Counted from the first letter of the stretch, positions 46,797 to 58,227 are shown. The stretch: 64,000 nucleotides of DNA from Lithobates sylvaticus (GCA_028564925.1 CM053028.1:444156022-444220021); one strand, 5' to 3'. Program-made: numbers and translations. Notes: a model not told the origin generated them from the sequence alone.

Positions 46797-47280
46797 ACGG
46801 GAGTCCCGCTAGAAAAACTTTTTTTTAAAAAGTCAGCAGCTACAAATACTGCAGCTGCTGACTTTTAAAATAAGGACACTCACCTGTTCCGGGGTCCAGC
46901 GATGTCGGCACCCGAGGCCAAACCTTCCCTCGGTCCTCGGATGCTGCCGCCACCATCTTCGGTGAGGGAATCAGGAAATAAAGCCTTGAGGCTTCACTTC
47001 CCGGTTCCCTACCGCACATGCGCGAGTCTCGCAGTGCAATCTGAAGGGTCCCTGCTGTCTCTGGGAGCCGTGTGTGTCCCAGCAGACATCGTGGCGGGAC
47101 GGGAAGAGGCATATACTCCCGTGGGAGTCCATGCCCGGAAGAGGGTGCAAATACCTGTCTTAGACAGGTATCTGCACCCCCCTCCCCCTGAAATGGGCCA
47201 AATGTGACAACGGAGGGGGGGGGGAGGGTTCCGAAAAATGGAGGTTAAATTTTTGTGTGAACCTCCGCTTTGAGGTAAAT
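46797..47280. repeat. Unclassified MITE-like block
   Basis: Contains the palindrome AAAGTCAGCAGCTACAAATA / TGCAGCTGCTGACTTTT (46838-46868) and the inverted pair ACAGGTATCTGCACCC / GGTGCAAATACCTGTC near 47150. Edges are not determined. Confidence 0.4.
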
Positions 47281-47291
47281 CCTTTCATGGC

Positions 47292-47793
47292 TGAAGTGGT
47301 TGTAAACCCCATTCATGAAATCTGACCTGGGCACATATATCTGCAGTGTTTACTTATCACTCGCCAAAGCTCCAAGTCCATTGTCTTTCTGCTGCTCCTT
47401 TACTGTTATTAGCATTATAACTTCTGACAAGCTCACCGACACACAAAATAAAAGCAGCTGGAAATTTGTGTCAGGGAGGGAACTTAGAGATAGATAAGCA
47501 GAGAGCTTGTCTATTCACAGTACAGCTCTGCAAGTTTCTTTGTTCCTCTACCTATGTGGACTGGGGGTGTGTGCGCCTTTCCTCCAATCAGCTCTCTCAC
47601 AAAGTCCAGAATGCCCTCCCACTGCTGAAACAGCAAAAAAGATTAACACGATGTGCACTTTCTAAAGAATGTAGAAAGATGAATACAGCAGATATAAAAG
47701 TAAAACTTATATAGGGAGATTTGTTTCATCTCTGTGTATCATCTGAGGCTATTCACTTCACTGGGTATAGGGGAGGGTTTACATCCACTTTAA
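47292..47793. mobile_element. TTAA element, near-continuous relative of 23495-26335
   Basis: TGTAAACCCCATTCATGAAA at the left and GGGTTTACATCCACTTTAA at the right, with GTGTGTGCGCCTTTCCTCCA in the middle as in the split copy. Confidence 0.7.
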
Positions 47794-48589
47794 GCGGAAT
47801 TTTAGGCAGTGTTTACAGTAAACCTGCTTACAGGAGGCGAGAGCAAGGTTGTGATCTTATTACTGTTCAGTCGCAGGCTGGAGTCAAATTGTTGACCAAA
47901 GCTTGTTTGGCTGTACTTCTCCAGTGGATCACAGGAGTGCCAACTCTAGATTATAGATGATAATCTATAGTCACTTTAGGCTTACTTACCCAGAGTCAAA
48001 ATGATTGAGTTTTATCTATGCATTTCTGTACCAAGACACAAACTGCGCTAATATCTCTGTACCAAGACCCTGTTCTGCTCTATACAATCCCTGATACTTT
48101 AGCATGTGCCTGTTCTGAGTCCAGTCCAGTGTGCATGAGGCCTTAATGGCAAATTTTAAAACTTTAGAAAATGTATTACTGTCAGTCAGGAGGTATGGAG
48201 AGAATGTCTGAATAGTAGCAGCCATATGAGATTCCAATGCTGGAGATAACAAAATATGTACCAGGTGTGTAACAAATGTATCTTGTTATAACTTTAGTTT
48301 TGTTTGAAAAGCTTTCATTTTGCTTCAACTTCTCTCATAGTCACCATGCTTGTATCATCTCTGACATGAAAGCAACATGTTTTTTTCATTTCAGTTTATT
48401 ATTCAGTTTTTTTCTTAAGCAATATGCTGCATTTACAAGGTATTACAGAGATGCCTTACAGAGATGTATTAACAGAGCATTGCAAGGTCCAGGAGCATAT
48501 TCTGTGCTGGGATGTTTGTTGCTTTCACAAAAGGGAAAAAAAAGAATATATTGTGAAAGATAATGTTACACTGAGTAAACTGATACCAA

Positions 48590-48979
48590 ACATGTCACGC
48601 TTCAAAACTTCGCCTGCTTGTGGAATGGCAAAAAACTTTTACCCTTAAAAATCTCCATAAGCGTTATTTAAAAATTTCTACAGGTTGCAGGTTTTAAAAG
48701 GTACAGAGGTCTAGGGCTAGAATTATTGCTCTCGCTCTACTGATCGCGGCGATAACTCACATGTGTGGTTTGAACACCGTTTTCATATGCGGGCGCTACT
48801 CACGTATGCTTTCGCTTCTGCACACGAGCTCGGCGGGAATTTCTTTTTTTTCCTTTTACCTTTACACTTAAAAAAAAAAAAATTAATTACATCACTTTTA
48901 TTCCTATTACAAGGAATGTAAACATCCCTTGTAATAGAAAAAAAAGCATGACAGATCTCATATTTACACTTAAATGCAA

Positions 48980-49010
<31 letters not shown>

Positions 49011-49486
49011 AAAAATTGTCATTTAAAAAAAAAATGTCCCTTTAAGAGCTATAGACGGAAGTGACGCTATGACATCACTTACACCCTGCATTGTTAAGGA
49101 GACGGGTGGGGGCCATCGTCCCCTCACTCGTCTCCATGCCCAGCAAGGGTGAAGATCCGGTCACCTCCGCCGCTGCCCCACGGGGAGGGCACCGGAGCGT
49201 GGCAGGAGGGGACCCTCTCCCGCCACCGATAAAAAGTGCTCTCACTGCGAATTCCCCGCAGAGACCACTATTAATCGGACACCGGACCGACGGTCGAACA
49301 TGAGGATACCGGGGTTATGGCAGCTAGCTGCTGCCATTCCCCGCAGAGACCACTATTATCGGACACCGGACCGCCGGTCGAACATGAGGATACCGGGGTT
49401 ATGGCAGCTAGCTGCTGCCAAAACAACGATATCCCCCTTCAAAGTAAGGACGTATATCAGCGTGCGGCGGTCCGGAAGTGGTTTAA
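48590..49486 (+). mobile_element. TTAA element, left end missing, with internal 85-bp duplication
   Basis: Follows 55695-56640 through GTTTGAACACCGTTTTCATA and ACAAGGAATGTAAACATCCC to the right end GGAAGTGGTTTAA. A GC-rich 85-bp unit is present twice in tandem (49251-49335, 49336-49420). Confidence 0.75.
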
Positions 49487-50061
49487 CAGAGAACAAAGCA
49501 CATAGCAGTATTCCTGAGGACATCAGGCACATACTGTATAGATAAACCTGTGCAAGATCGATTCAACATACAAAACATAGAAAACAAAGCCCCAACAAGA
49601 CAAAGGTAATCATATCGTGTGACTAAACAAACGTGCATCTACTGAGTGCGTTTCATGTTCCTACCAAGAGCTGACATATGGCAAGAATAGAAATGTGAAG
49701 GATAGCATTTATACATTCCCGTTTTGTGCTCAGCCCTTCCTGCTTAGAACTGCAGATCAGCAAACAAAGGCTGACAGCAACCAACATGTACTATAAACGT
49801 GTTTATCTAATGCAGAACACTGAGCTTTTTTTTTATTTTTATTTTTTTTGCATAAACTAAAACATGTACAAGAACATTTAGAAAGAGCAAACAATTACTG
49901 CTATAGCCCTTTCCATCCCATGCATTGGATTTGCATATTTGTTTGCTATGGTCAAGAGCAAATTAATGGGTTTAAGCGGCTCAGTTTATAAAAATTTTGG
50001 CTAGAAATCAACTGGACTATTTGATTGAAGATTGTCCTATGAAATGGGGGAGTACACACAG

Positions 50062-50409
50062 TTAAAGTATAAATTGTGTCTAAAATGACACATTCCAAAA
50101 ATAATCTATCTAACCATGTAAAGCAAAAATCACTATACATACCTTTTCAGCAGCCGATCAAGTCCAATCCTACGCTGAGCTGTCAGCGGCGGCTTCTTTG
50201 TGGTGACACATGTGCAGGAGAGGCAGCAGACAATGGAAGCCTCATAGTAACTCTATGGGTGACATCACTTACCAGCCGTTGTCTGTCCTCTCCTGCACAC
50301 AGCATTCACCGCTGGAGACCGGACCATCTGTAGAAAAGGTATGCATAGCGATTTTGCTTTACAGGGCTAGATAGATTAGTCTTAGAATGTGGCTGAACTT
50401 CTACCTTAA
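50062..50409. mobile_element. TTAA element, relative of 7324-7757
   Basis: TTAAAGTATAAATTGTGTC at the left, CTGAACTTCTACCTTAA at the right. The inside palindrome has CATACCTTTTCAGCAGCCGA and GCTGTCAGCGGCGGC. Confidence 0.6.
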
Positions 50410-50584
50410 GAATAAACTTCTGATGGATTTTCCATCCTCCTGAAATGGGCAAGGCTCCATTCACACTTGAGCACTTTACTGTGTGACTGTTACGACTTTG
50501 GAAGAAAGGGGTACATAGTACCTCTACTCATTCAACCAAAAATTGTAAAAAGTAAAATAAGAAAACAAGTTTTTGACAAGTCTT

Positions 50585-51040
50585 TTTTTTTTTTTTTTTT
50601 TTTTAAATAAAGAAGTGCCCCGGGTAGAGCCATCGTCCATCGAGGCGTCTGTCTCCATCGTCGACCCCTTTGTGATGTCATCAACCAAGAGCATACTGGG
50701 CCAGTCACCGGATGGCCCCAGCCCCTTAGTTATTTTAAGAGCTGTCAGAAGGCAGGAGCCTTAGTCGTGGCTGGAGGTTTATTTATTTTTTCTTTATTCA
50801 GGTCGGAGGCGGGCGTTTGATCTACACTGGAGACATTGTTTTTAAAATAAAAAAAAATTGCAAAAAACACCGCCTGTCATTTTTAGACTACACTTTTTTT
50901 GGTGAATTTCATGAGAAAGCCAGCAGCCAGCTGAAAAAAAAAATATTGGGGTTATGGCTGACTGATTCAGACTTAACCCCGTTAAACCAATTGCAAACTG
51001 CAATGTATATACAAACATATTGCGGCCGGCAAGTGGTTAT
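50585..51040 (+). repeat. Right part of a TTAA-type element
   Basis: Ends GCGGCCGGCAAGTGGTTA like 5993-6977. It contains GGGGTTATGGCTGACTG and clustered GGCGTCTGTCTCCATCGTC. The left limit is uncertain. Confidence 0.45.
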
Positions 51041-51290
51041 AGACACTTTTCCATATTCTGCTTCAGAGTATAAGAGGTGTTATAGATCCCACAGATGGAA
51101 AGTTGAAAAAATGACTGAAGGTCCGCTTTAAAGTCATAGGAAGCCCAGATCAGCTTTAAATATTATTTGAACTTTCCATCTAATAAATCTTCTGTCCTTG
51201 TTGTCTTAACTTTGAATAGTAAAACATTTTTTTCTGCCAGTAAATACCTTATACAGCACACTTCCTGTTTGTCTGCTCATTAGCCTAGGC

Positions 51291-51427
51291 CAGTGATGGC
51301 GAACCTTGGCACCCCAGATGTTTTTGAACTACATTTCCCATGATGCTCATCTACAATGCAGAGTGCATGAGCATCATGGGGAAATGTAGTTCCAAAACAT
51401 CAGGTGTGCCAAGGTTTGCCATCACTG
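51291..51427. mobile_element. Buster-type hAT MITE, 137 bp
   Basis: Flanked by a perfect GCCTAGGC (51283-51290, 51428-51435). CAGTGATGGCGAACCTTGGC faces GCCAAGGTTTGCCATCACTG. The centre is ATGATGCTCAT...ATGAGCATCAT. Confidence 0.88.
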
Positions 51428-52209
51428 GCCTAGGCTTATGACATCATGCACAGCTCTCTCTCTCGTGAGTTTGTCAGGAAGGGAGAGGGGATGAGTCATA
51501 AGAGGTCCAATGAGATCGGCAAGGCTGCAGAGCTGGAGGTTTGCCTCTGTGTAAATCCAGGAAGTGAACAGGCTGCAGCTTCAGCTGCCCACAGTTAAAA
51601 TGGATGCAGACAGACATGGTGGAGGGAGATTTCTGCACTATATTTGGCAAGTACAGAATCACAATATATATATATATATATATATATACTCTCGCACATA
51701 ATGGAAATTAATCTATTTAAAGTGTACTAAATGTTTTAAACACTTTGCTTTTATTTAGGGCTTCTGAAAAAGGTGTCCATATGCGTGACAATGCAAGTGC
51801 TGGTGGCATGTTTCTGTATTGCATCGCACTGGACAAAATTACACTGCAGCTGTGGCTCTCAGCGCCATAATAAGGAGTGTACATAGTACAGCCACACATG
51901 GACACGTACAAGGGGGTATTTAATTTGCTCAATGCATAACCACACTTAGCTTTTCGATGAGTATGACCTCACTAATAAGATGATGCCCCTAGTAACCAGA
52001 GACAATGTCATCTTTACCTAGGCAGTGAACAAGCTCAAGGAAGTTTATTTTATTTGCTCAAAAACACACATAATGCTATTTGGTATTACAGATTTGTGCC
52101 CTATTGATTCATGCAAGGTGTGATTTTTAAAAGGCAAATGGCTAACCAGGCCTCCTTTGATCTAATGAGAACCTCCAGGGCCAGGGATAGCTGACATCCT
52201 TCTGTATGT

Positions 52210-53060
52210 AGTGGGTTGTGAGGCATGGTGGGTGTATAGTAGTTAAGTTATTGGGCGCCAGATACCACTGATTCACTGCCAGTGAACGCCTCCAATCTTC
52301 ACGGTGGTATCTTCCTCAAGCGTCACCCTGCTTCCCCAGCTGGGTCCCTAGCTTGGCACTCGATACCTCTCAAGCTTCAACCAAGTTGGCCTGCTCGGTC
52401 CGTGGCTTGACACACAAGGCTGCTCTGCAAGCATCACCTCTGCTGGCTGAGTTCCTGGCTTGATACCCACTGAAGTTCTGTCCCTGGTTGGTGAGAATGC
52501 TGCTCCAGTACTTGCTTCAGTTACTCACTGTGGTCCCTGGTAATAAGGCGCATAGTCTACCTCTGACCACAAAAGGCTCTCCAGCCGACAGGATTGTCAC
52601 TCTTGGTTGGATTGCAAGCCGCAATCCCAACCCTGCACTGCTCTCTTGCTTCTGAACAGGCCCCCAGACAGCCTAGCAACCAGATGTGTCCAGGATAGGC
52701 CCCATCTCTGGCCTAGCAGCCCGGGCAATATGACACATGTCCACCCAGACAGCCAACCTGGTGGCACAGAACACAGATCACCTGACCTCCCCCAATTATA
52801 TAGGCTCTCCCAGCAGGCCAAGGGATCCAAGAAAACCCCTGCCCATTGGCCAAAGATACCCCATATACCCATAACCTGACCTTGTGTTGCCCTTGTATCT
52901 AGTATCACCAAATACCCAGCCACCTAGTGGTAGAAGAGAAAAGTGCAACAAGGCCAAACAGGGAGAAACCAATAGAGCTCTAGCAATCAACCAGGATAAC
53001 TAGTCCTGGCAAGAAAAATTTGTGAGGAGCAACCCTGCCTAAACTCCAGGGTGCTATAAA
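52210..53060. other. Unclassified block, possibly a solo LTR fossil
   Basis: About 0.85 kb of even, CT-rich sequence unlike the intron around it, with a TATATAGG-like site near 52798 and AATAAAA just beyond 53060. No internal retroelement genes lie next to it. An LTR is one guess; edges and family are not established. Confidence 0.2.
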
Positions 53061-53244
53061 TTAATAAAACATGCTCTCCCCTCCATGCTGCAGCACCAGT
53101 CTGATGCTGCAGCTGTCCTCAAAGCTAGAGCAGAGCTCTCTGAGCAGAGAGCAGTGACCGACAGTTAATGCTCTCTCCCCTGGAGCAGATCAGTGACATC
53201 AGCCTGACTCTGGGTCTCAGAAGTAAAAGTGCATTCCTGTGACA

Positions 53245-54004
53245 CAGTACCTCACAAAAGGCGAGTACACCCCCTCACATTTTTGTAAATATTTTATTAT
53301 ACCTTTTCATGTGACAACACTGCAGAAATTACACGTTGCTACAATGTAAAGTAGTGAGTGTACAGCTTGTATAACAGTGTAAATTTGCTGTCCCCTCAAA
53401 ATAACAAAATAACTCAACACACAGCCATTAATGTCTAAACTGCTGGCAACAAAAGTGAGCACACACCTAAGTGAAAATGTCCAAATTGAGACCAATTAGG
53501 CCCCTTTCACACATGTGCGACTTGACCTGCGACTTGGGACTGCAAAGTTGCATGACAAGTCGTACCCCATGATTTCCAATGAGTACCATTCATATCTGTG
53601 CGTCTTCAAGTCGCAGCAACTTCAAAGTAGTCCCTGCACTACTTTGTTCCGATATTGATGCGACTTGAGGTCCAGAGACCTCAAAGATTACACAGGTATT
53701 GCTTCAAGTCACGTCAAAATCTTATCAAAGTAGCGGTACAAATTGCAATTTCAAGTCACACAAGTGTGAAAGGAGCCTTAGCCATTTTCAGTCCCCGGTG
53801 TCATGTGACTCGTTAGTGTTACAAGGTCTCAGGTGTGAATGGGGAGCAGGTGTGTTAAATTTGATGTTATCGCTCTCACTCTCTTATACTGGTCACTAGA
53901 AGTTTAACATGGCACCTCATGGCAAATGCCAAGACCCTGAAACTGAGGAGCAGCACGGTGGCCAAGACCATACAGAGGTTTAGCAGGACAGGTTCCACTC
54001 AGAA
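53245..54004 (+). mobile_element. Tc1-like element, 5' part, with MITE inside
   Basis: CAGTACCTCACAAAAGGCGA, then the same terminal repeat as 23543-25862, including GTGAGTGTACAGCTTGTATA. It resumes after the MITE with CATGGCACCTCATGGC and CCAAGACCATACAGAGGTTT, the start of the transposase. It is cut off by the CR1 at about 54005. Confidence 0.8.
53499..53777. mobile_element. Harbinger-like MITE inside a Tc1 end
   Basis: GGCCCCTTTCACACATG faces CAAGTGTGAAAGGAGCC, with TTA on both outsides (53496-53498, 53778-53780). It has GCGACTT repeats like 25294-25739. Confidence 0.85.
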
Positions 54005-55124
54005 CGAGGAGGGTGCAGATCTGCTGAAAGTAAAGATGGCCAAAAAGTTAGAGGGGTTTTTAAACTAGGCGATGGGGGGGAGGGTTCAGGAGATAGAGAT
54101 AGTCAGCGCGGAACATATTCCAGAGGGTAGTATTGGAGGCATTAGTGGTAGGTTGACTAAGGCACATAAACCCAAGGTAGGTATAGTAACAAGTCCTAGT
54201 TGCAATCTCGGAACACCCAATAAGAGGACAGTATGCGACTGGTCTAAACTACGTGGTATGTTCACCAATGCCAGGAGCCTGGCGGACAAGATGGGTGAAA
54301 TAGAGATACTGTTGAACGAAGAAGATTTGGATTTTGTGGGAATTTCAGAGACCTGGTTCAACATCTCATGATTGGCTGGCAACCATTCAAGGGTATTCCC
54401 TTTATCGCAGGGATAGAGAGGGTTAAAAAAAGGGGGAGGGTATGTCTATATAGAATAATGTAAAAGTTAATGTGAGAGATGACATCACTGAGGGAGATAG
54501 GGAGGAGGTGGAATCCTTATGGGTAGCGCTCCAAAGGGATGAAGCTAAGGGGAAAATACTGGGAGTATGCTATAGGCCCCCTAACCTGAGGGAGGAGGCA
54601 GAGGTGGACCTATCACAATTTGGATTAGCAGCAAGGATGGGAAGTGTTATCATAATGGGGGGTTTTAATTATCTAGACAGACTGGGCAGAGGGAACCGTG
54701 CATTAGTCTAAGGCTCACCAGTTCTTAAATGTCTTGCAGGACAATTTCATGGGTCAGATGGTAGAAGCAACAACTAGAAATAAAGTGTTACTAGATCTAC
54801 TGATTACAGATGTGGAAATGCAGTATAAATCACACAAATAGGAAACATAATGGCAATACAAAGACACTGAATTTCAAAAAAGCTAAATTCCCTAAACTAC
54901 GAACTTTGCTAGAAGGCATAAATTGGGATTAAATCTTAGGAACAAAGAACACTGATGAGAGATGGGTTTGCTTTAAGAGCATATTAAATAAGGGCATTAG
55001 CCAATGCATCCCATTGTGTAATAAATGTAAAAGCAAATGGATGGCTTAACTGCAATGTAAAAATGCATATAAAGGAAAAGGAGAAGGCCTTCAAAAAATA
55101 CAAGGTTGAGGGATCATCTGTAAG

Positions 55125-55331
55125 GATGAGCTCAGGCGTGTTTGCAAACAGCACGTGCAGAGCCCACTAGGAAGTCGGCACCGTGGAGCGCTAATCACAG
55201 GCAGTGAGACATTTCCCAATCTCTTCAGCCGCACATCGGGACAAAGTCTCACTGCTTGTGATTAGCGCTCCGCAGTGCCGACTTCCTGGCGGGCTCTGCA
55301 CGTGCTGTTTGCAAACACGCCTGAGCTCATC
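55125..55331. mobile_element. Hairpin MITE, 207 bp, inside the CR1
   Basis: GATGAGCTCAGGCGTGTTTG at the left mirrors the right end. The arms pair over about 84 bp with about five mismatches around a 35-bp loop. Very GC-rich. The CR1 reading resumes on the other side. No clean target duplication was found. Confidence 0.85.
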
Positions 55332-55694
55332 AATCAGACTTTATAAAAGAATGCAACAAGAAATGTAACGGGGCAATTAGGGCGGCTAAGATAGAACACG
55401 AAAGACACATAGCGGAGGAAAGCAAAAAAAATCCCAAGAATTTCTTTAAGTATGTTAACAGTAGAAAAGGGAGGACAGACCATATTGGCCCCATAAAGAA
55501 TGAGGAAGGACATCTGGTTACAAAGGATGGGGAGATGGCGAATGTATTAAATATATTCTTCTCCTCAGTCTTCACGAGGGAATCAGGGGGCTTCAGTAAC
55601 CAAAACTGCAGTGTTTATCCTCATGACGCATCACAGGAAGCACCCTCAATGCTAACAGATGACAGAATTAGAATTAGACTTGGGAAACTTAACA

Positions 55695-56640
55695 TTAACC
55701 ACTTAAGGACCGAGCCTCTGAGATATGTTGTTTACAAGTTAAAAACTGTATTTTTTTTTTTTTTGCTAAAAAATTACTTAGAACCCCCAAACACTATACT
55801 TTTTTTTTTCTAACACCTTAGAGAATAAAATGGCAGTCGTTGCAATACTTTGTCACACCATACTTGCGCAGTCACGCTTCAAAATTGCGCCCGCTTATGG
55901 AATGGCGACAAACTTACCCTTAAAAATCTCCATAGACGACGTTTAAAAAAATTCTACAGGTTGCATGTTTTGAGTTACAGAAAAGGTTCTAGGGCTAGAA
56001 TTATTGCTCTCGCTCTACCGATCGCGGCAATACCTCACATGTGTGGTTTGAACACCGTTTTCATACGCGGGCGCTACTCACACGTATGCGTTCGCTTCTG
56101 CACGCAAGCTCGTTGGGACGGGGCACATTTAAAAATTTAATTTTTTTTCCTATTTTACCTTTTATTTTTTACACTGTTCTTTAAAAAAAAATTAAAAATT
56201 GTGTCACTTTTATTCCTATTACAAGGAATGTAAACATCCCTTGTAATAGAAAAAAGCATGACAGTACCTCTTAAATATGAGATCTGGGGTCAAAAAGACC
56301 TCAGATCTCATATTTACAATAAAATAAACAAAAAAATGACCCTTTAAGACCTATGGGCGGAAGCACGTTTTGACGTTGCTTCCCCTCTGCAATGATATGG
56401 AGACGGGTGGGGGCCATCTTCCCCTCACTCGTCTCCATGTCACACAAGGGGAAACATACGATCGCTTCCAGCGGGGGGCACCAGAGCGGTGCAGGAGACC
56501 GCAGAGACCAGTATTATCTTGAAGCGGACCACCTGCTTAAGAAGATACCGGGGTTATGGCAGCTAGCTGCTGCCATAACAACTATGTTCCGCTTCAAAGT
56601 ACCGACGTACAACGACGGTGGGCAGTCAGGAAGTGATTAA
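55695..56640 (+). mobile_element. TTAA element inserted in the CR1, 946 bp
   Basis: TTAACCACTTAAGGACCGAG at the left and GTCAGGAAGTGATTAA at the right. Taking it out with one TTAA leaves the CR1 frame reading GKLNINKSQ, as in CR1 proteins. This proves the edges. Relatives are at 48590-49486 and 60585-60990. Confidence 0.9.
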
Positions 56641-56834
56641 TAAATCACAGTAAAGCAATTGCCAGACCATTGTTCCTAATTTTTACTGACTAAAATGGTA
56701 CCAGCGGATTGGAGAAAAGCCAATGTAGCACCAATATTTAAAAAGGGCCCAAAATGTATCCCTGGGAATTACAGACCAGTTAGCCTAACATCAATAGTAT
56801 GCAAGCTCTTGGATTACTGTTAGTCCCTCGATAG

Positions 56835-56945
56835 TAGGGGTGCAACGGATCAAAAAACTCACGGATTGGATCGTTCCTCGGATCAGAGTCACAGATCGGA
56901 TCATTTTTCAGATAAGCAAAAAAATAAATAAATAAAAAATAAAAA
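56835..56945 (+). mobile_element. hAT-like fragment
   Basis: TAGGGGTGCAACGGATCAAA followed by repeated GGATCG/CGGATC motifs. The style matches the ends of 26898 and 32619. No right end was found. Confidence 0.45.
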
Positions 56946-57052
56946 GACAAGACGAATCTTGTTACGCTCACCGGAGTTTTAGATTTCACAGTTATGTCAA
57001 CACAAAACGGAGCTTAAATACAGTATTTGTAAATACGACAGACTGTTTAGAT

Positions 57053-57235
57053 CAGTGGTCATCAACCCTGTCCTCAGGGCCCACTAACAGGCCAGGTTTT
57101 ATGTATTACCTTGGGGAGATGCAGACTAGAATACTGCAATCACTGAGCAGCAAATGATATCACCTGCAATGTATTTCAGTTATCTTGCAAACCTGGCCTG
57201 TTGGTGGGCCCTGAGGACAGGGTTGATGACCACTG
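57053..57235. mobile_element. Buster-type hAT MITE, 183 bp
   Basis: Flanked by a perfect GTTTAGAT (57045-57052, 57236-57243). CAGTGGTCATCAACCCTGTC faces GACAGGGTTGATGACCACTG. The arms are almost perfect over 45 bp. Confidence 0.9.
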
Positions 57236-57327
57236 GTTTAGATGTTAAAATTTAAAAGCAGCAGCAAACCTGCTGACTTTACATGGTTGCTAATGTGACG
57301 GAACACCTCTGATTTTCACATTTAACT

Positions 57328-57690
57328 AATCAGAGGTTGTCTTTGGAAAATAGACATATGAGTGCTGCCAGCATTGCTGCAGATTTTGAAGGGGTGGGGG
57401 GGTCAGCCTGTCAGTGCTCAGACCATATGCCGCACACCGCATCAAATTGGTCTGCATGGCTGTCATCCCAGAAGGAAGCCTCTTCTAAAGATGATGCACA
57501 AGAAAGCCCGCAAACAGTTTGCTGAAGACAAGCATGGATTACTGGGAACCATGTCCTGTGGTCCGATGAGACCAAGATCAATTTATTTGGTTCAGATGGT
57601 GTCAAGCTTGTGTGGTGGCAACCAGGTGAGGAGTACAAAGACATGTGTGTCTTGCCAACAGTCAAGCATTATGGTGGAGTGTCATGGTCA
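57328..57690 (+). mobile_element. Tc1 fragment, same lineage as 23543-25862
   Basis: SAASIAADFEG, then an ACQCSDHMPHTASNW-like stretch in one frame. After a shift come MMHKKARKQFAEDKHG and EEYKDMCVLPTVKHYGG. It covers the linker and the start of the DDE region, without ends. Confidence 0.8.
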
Positions 57691-58133
57691 TACCTTGTTT
57701 ACATAGGCACACTGCTGCTCCGTCTCTCCACAGAGGGATCGTGGGTCATGATGGCCATTGCAGCTGCTGGACCCGCTGATTGGCTCCTGTATTGTCCAAT
57801 CACAGTGGGAGCAGCACGCGCACCCCCCTACACCGTGCACACTTTCACATTATTCCTGCTATTGGGACATGAAACATAGGGGTAAGGTTCTGAGAAGTAA
57901 GCTAGGGGTACAGAACAACAACTTTGTAATGATTTATAGCACATTTTTTCTGTTTTTTTTACTAATGTTATTTAAATACATAAAGTTAAATAATAATCCA
58001 TGTGCTTTGAAAATAAATATCCTGTGTAATCTACTGGGTAGATACAAATTAAAAAGGCCAAATACAGGGGTAACTATCAGTTATTAAACACTCAGAGTTT
58101 GCTGTTAATAGAAGTGATCCAGGTAATACTTAC

Positions 58134-58227
58134 TTCATTTCCATGTTTCTGAAGGAATTCTATTTCTTGTTGTGTAAATGTGGTCATAGAAATTGACTTC
58201 ACTCTGTGGGGTGGATTCAAACCTCGT
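58134..58227 (-). CDS. AGFG1: AGFG1 exon: second part of ArfGAP domain (human residues ~57-87)
   Basis: The 94-nt exon encodes RGLNPPHRVKSISMTTF followed by TQQEIEFLQKHGNE, identical to human residues 57-87 as I recall them. It begins with one base finishing a split Leu codon and ends in phase 0 after the GAA codon. The acceptor is a T-rich tract ending TTTAG and the donor is GAA|GTAAGT, both strong. The first arginine sits where ArfGAP proteins carry the arginine finger, a few residues after the last zinc cysteine. The four zinc cysteines themselves must lie in the upstream exon, beyond 64000. This part of the domain contacts Arf and membrane in related ArfGAPs; whether AGFG1 is an active GAP is not settled by sequence. 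Confidence 0.96.

Larger units (their letters stand above)
54005..56815 (+). mobile_element. CR1 LINE, endonuclease to reverse transcriptase, split by two insertions
   Basis: Endonuclease landmarks: MFTNARSLADKMGEIEILLN, DFVGISETWF, VESLWVALQRDEAKGKILGV, CYRPPN, VIIMGGFNYLD. Linker: FIKECNKKCNGAIRAAKIEH and NFFKYVNSRKGRTDHIGPIK, then DGEMANVLNIFFSSVFTRES. Reverse transcriptase start: VPADWRKANVAPIFKKG and GNYRPVSLTSIVCKLL. This order is typical of CR1. A hairpin MITE (55125-55331) and a TTAA element (55695-56640) interrupt it. The 5' end adjoins a Tc1, the rest of the RT is missing, and there are several frame breaks. Confidence 0.9.
41073..58133 (-). other. AGFG1: AGFG1 intron of 17.1 kb
   Basis: The largest complete intron in the window. 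It carries hAT, Buster and TTAA elements, two LINE remnants (44330-45990 and 54005-56815), Tc1 remnants (53245-54004, 57328-57690) and an unclassified block (52210-53060). Plain stretches without a recognised feature are 42760-44150, 47800-48585, 49490-50060, 51440-52205 and 57700-58133. Confidence 0.75.

Noticed and set aside
52210-53060. Possible LTR
   Set aside because: Kept only as a low-confidence note, because neither clear end sequences nor adjacent retroelement parts are visible.
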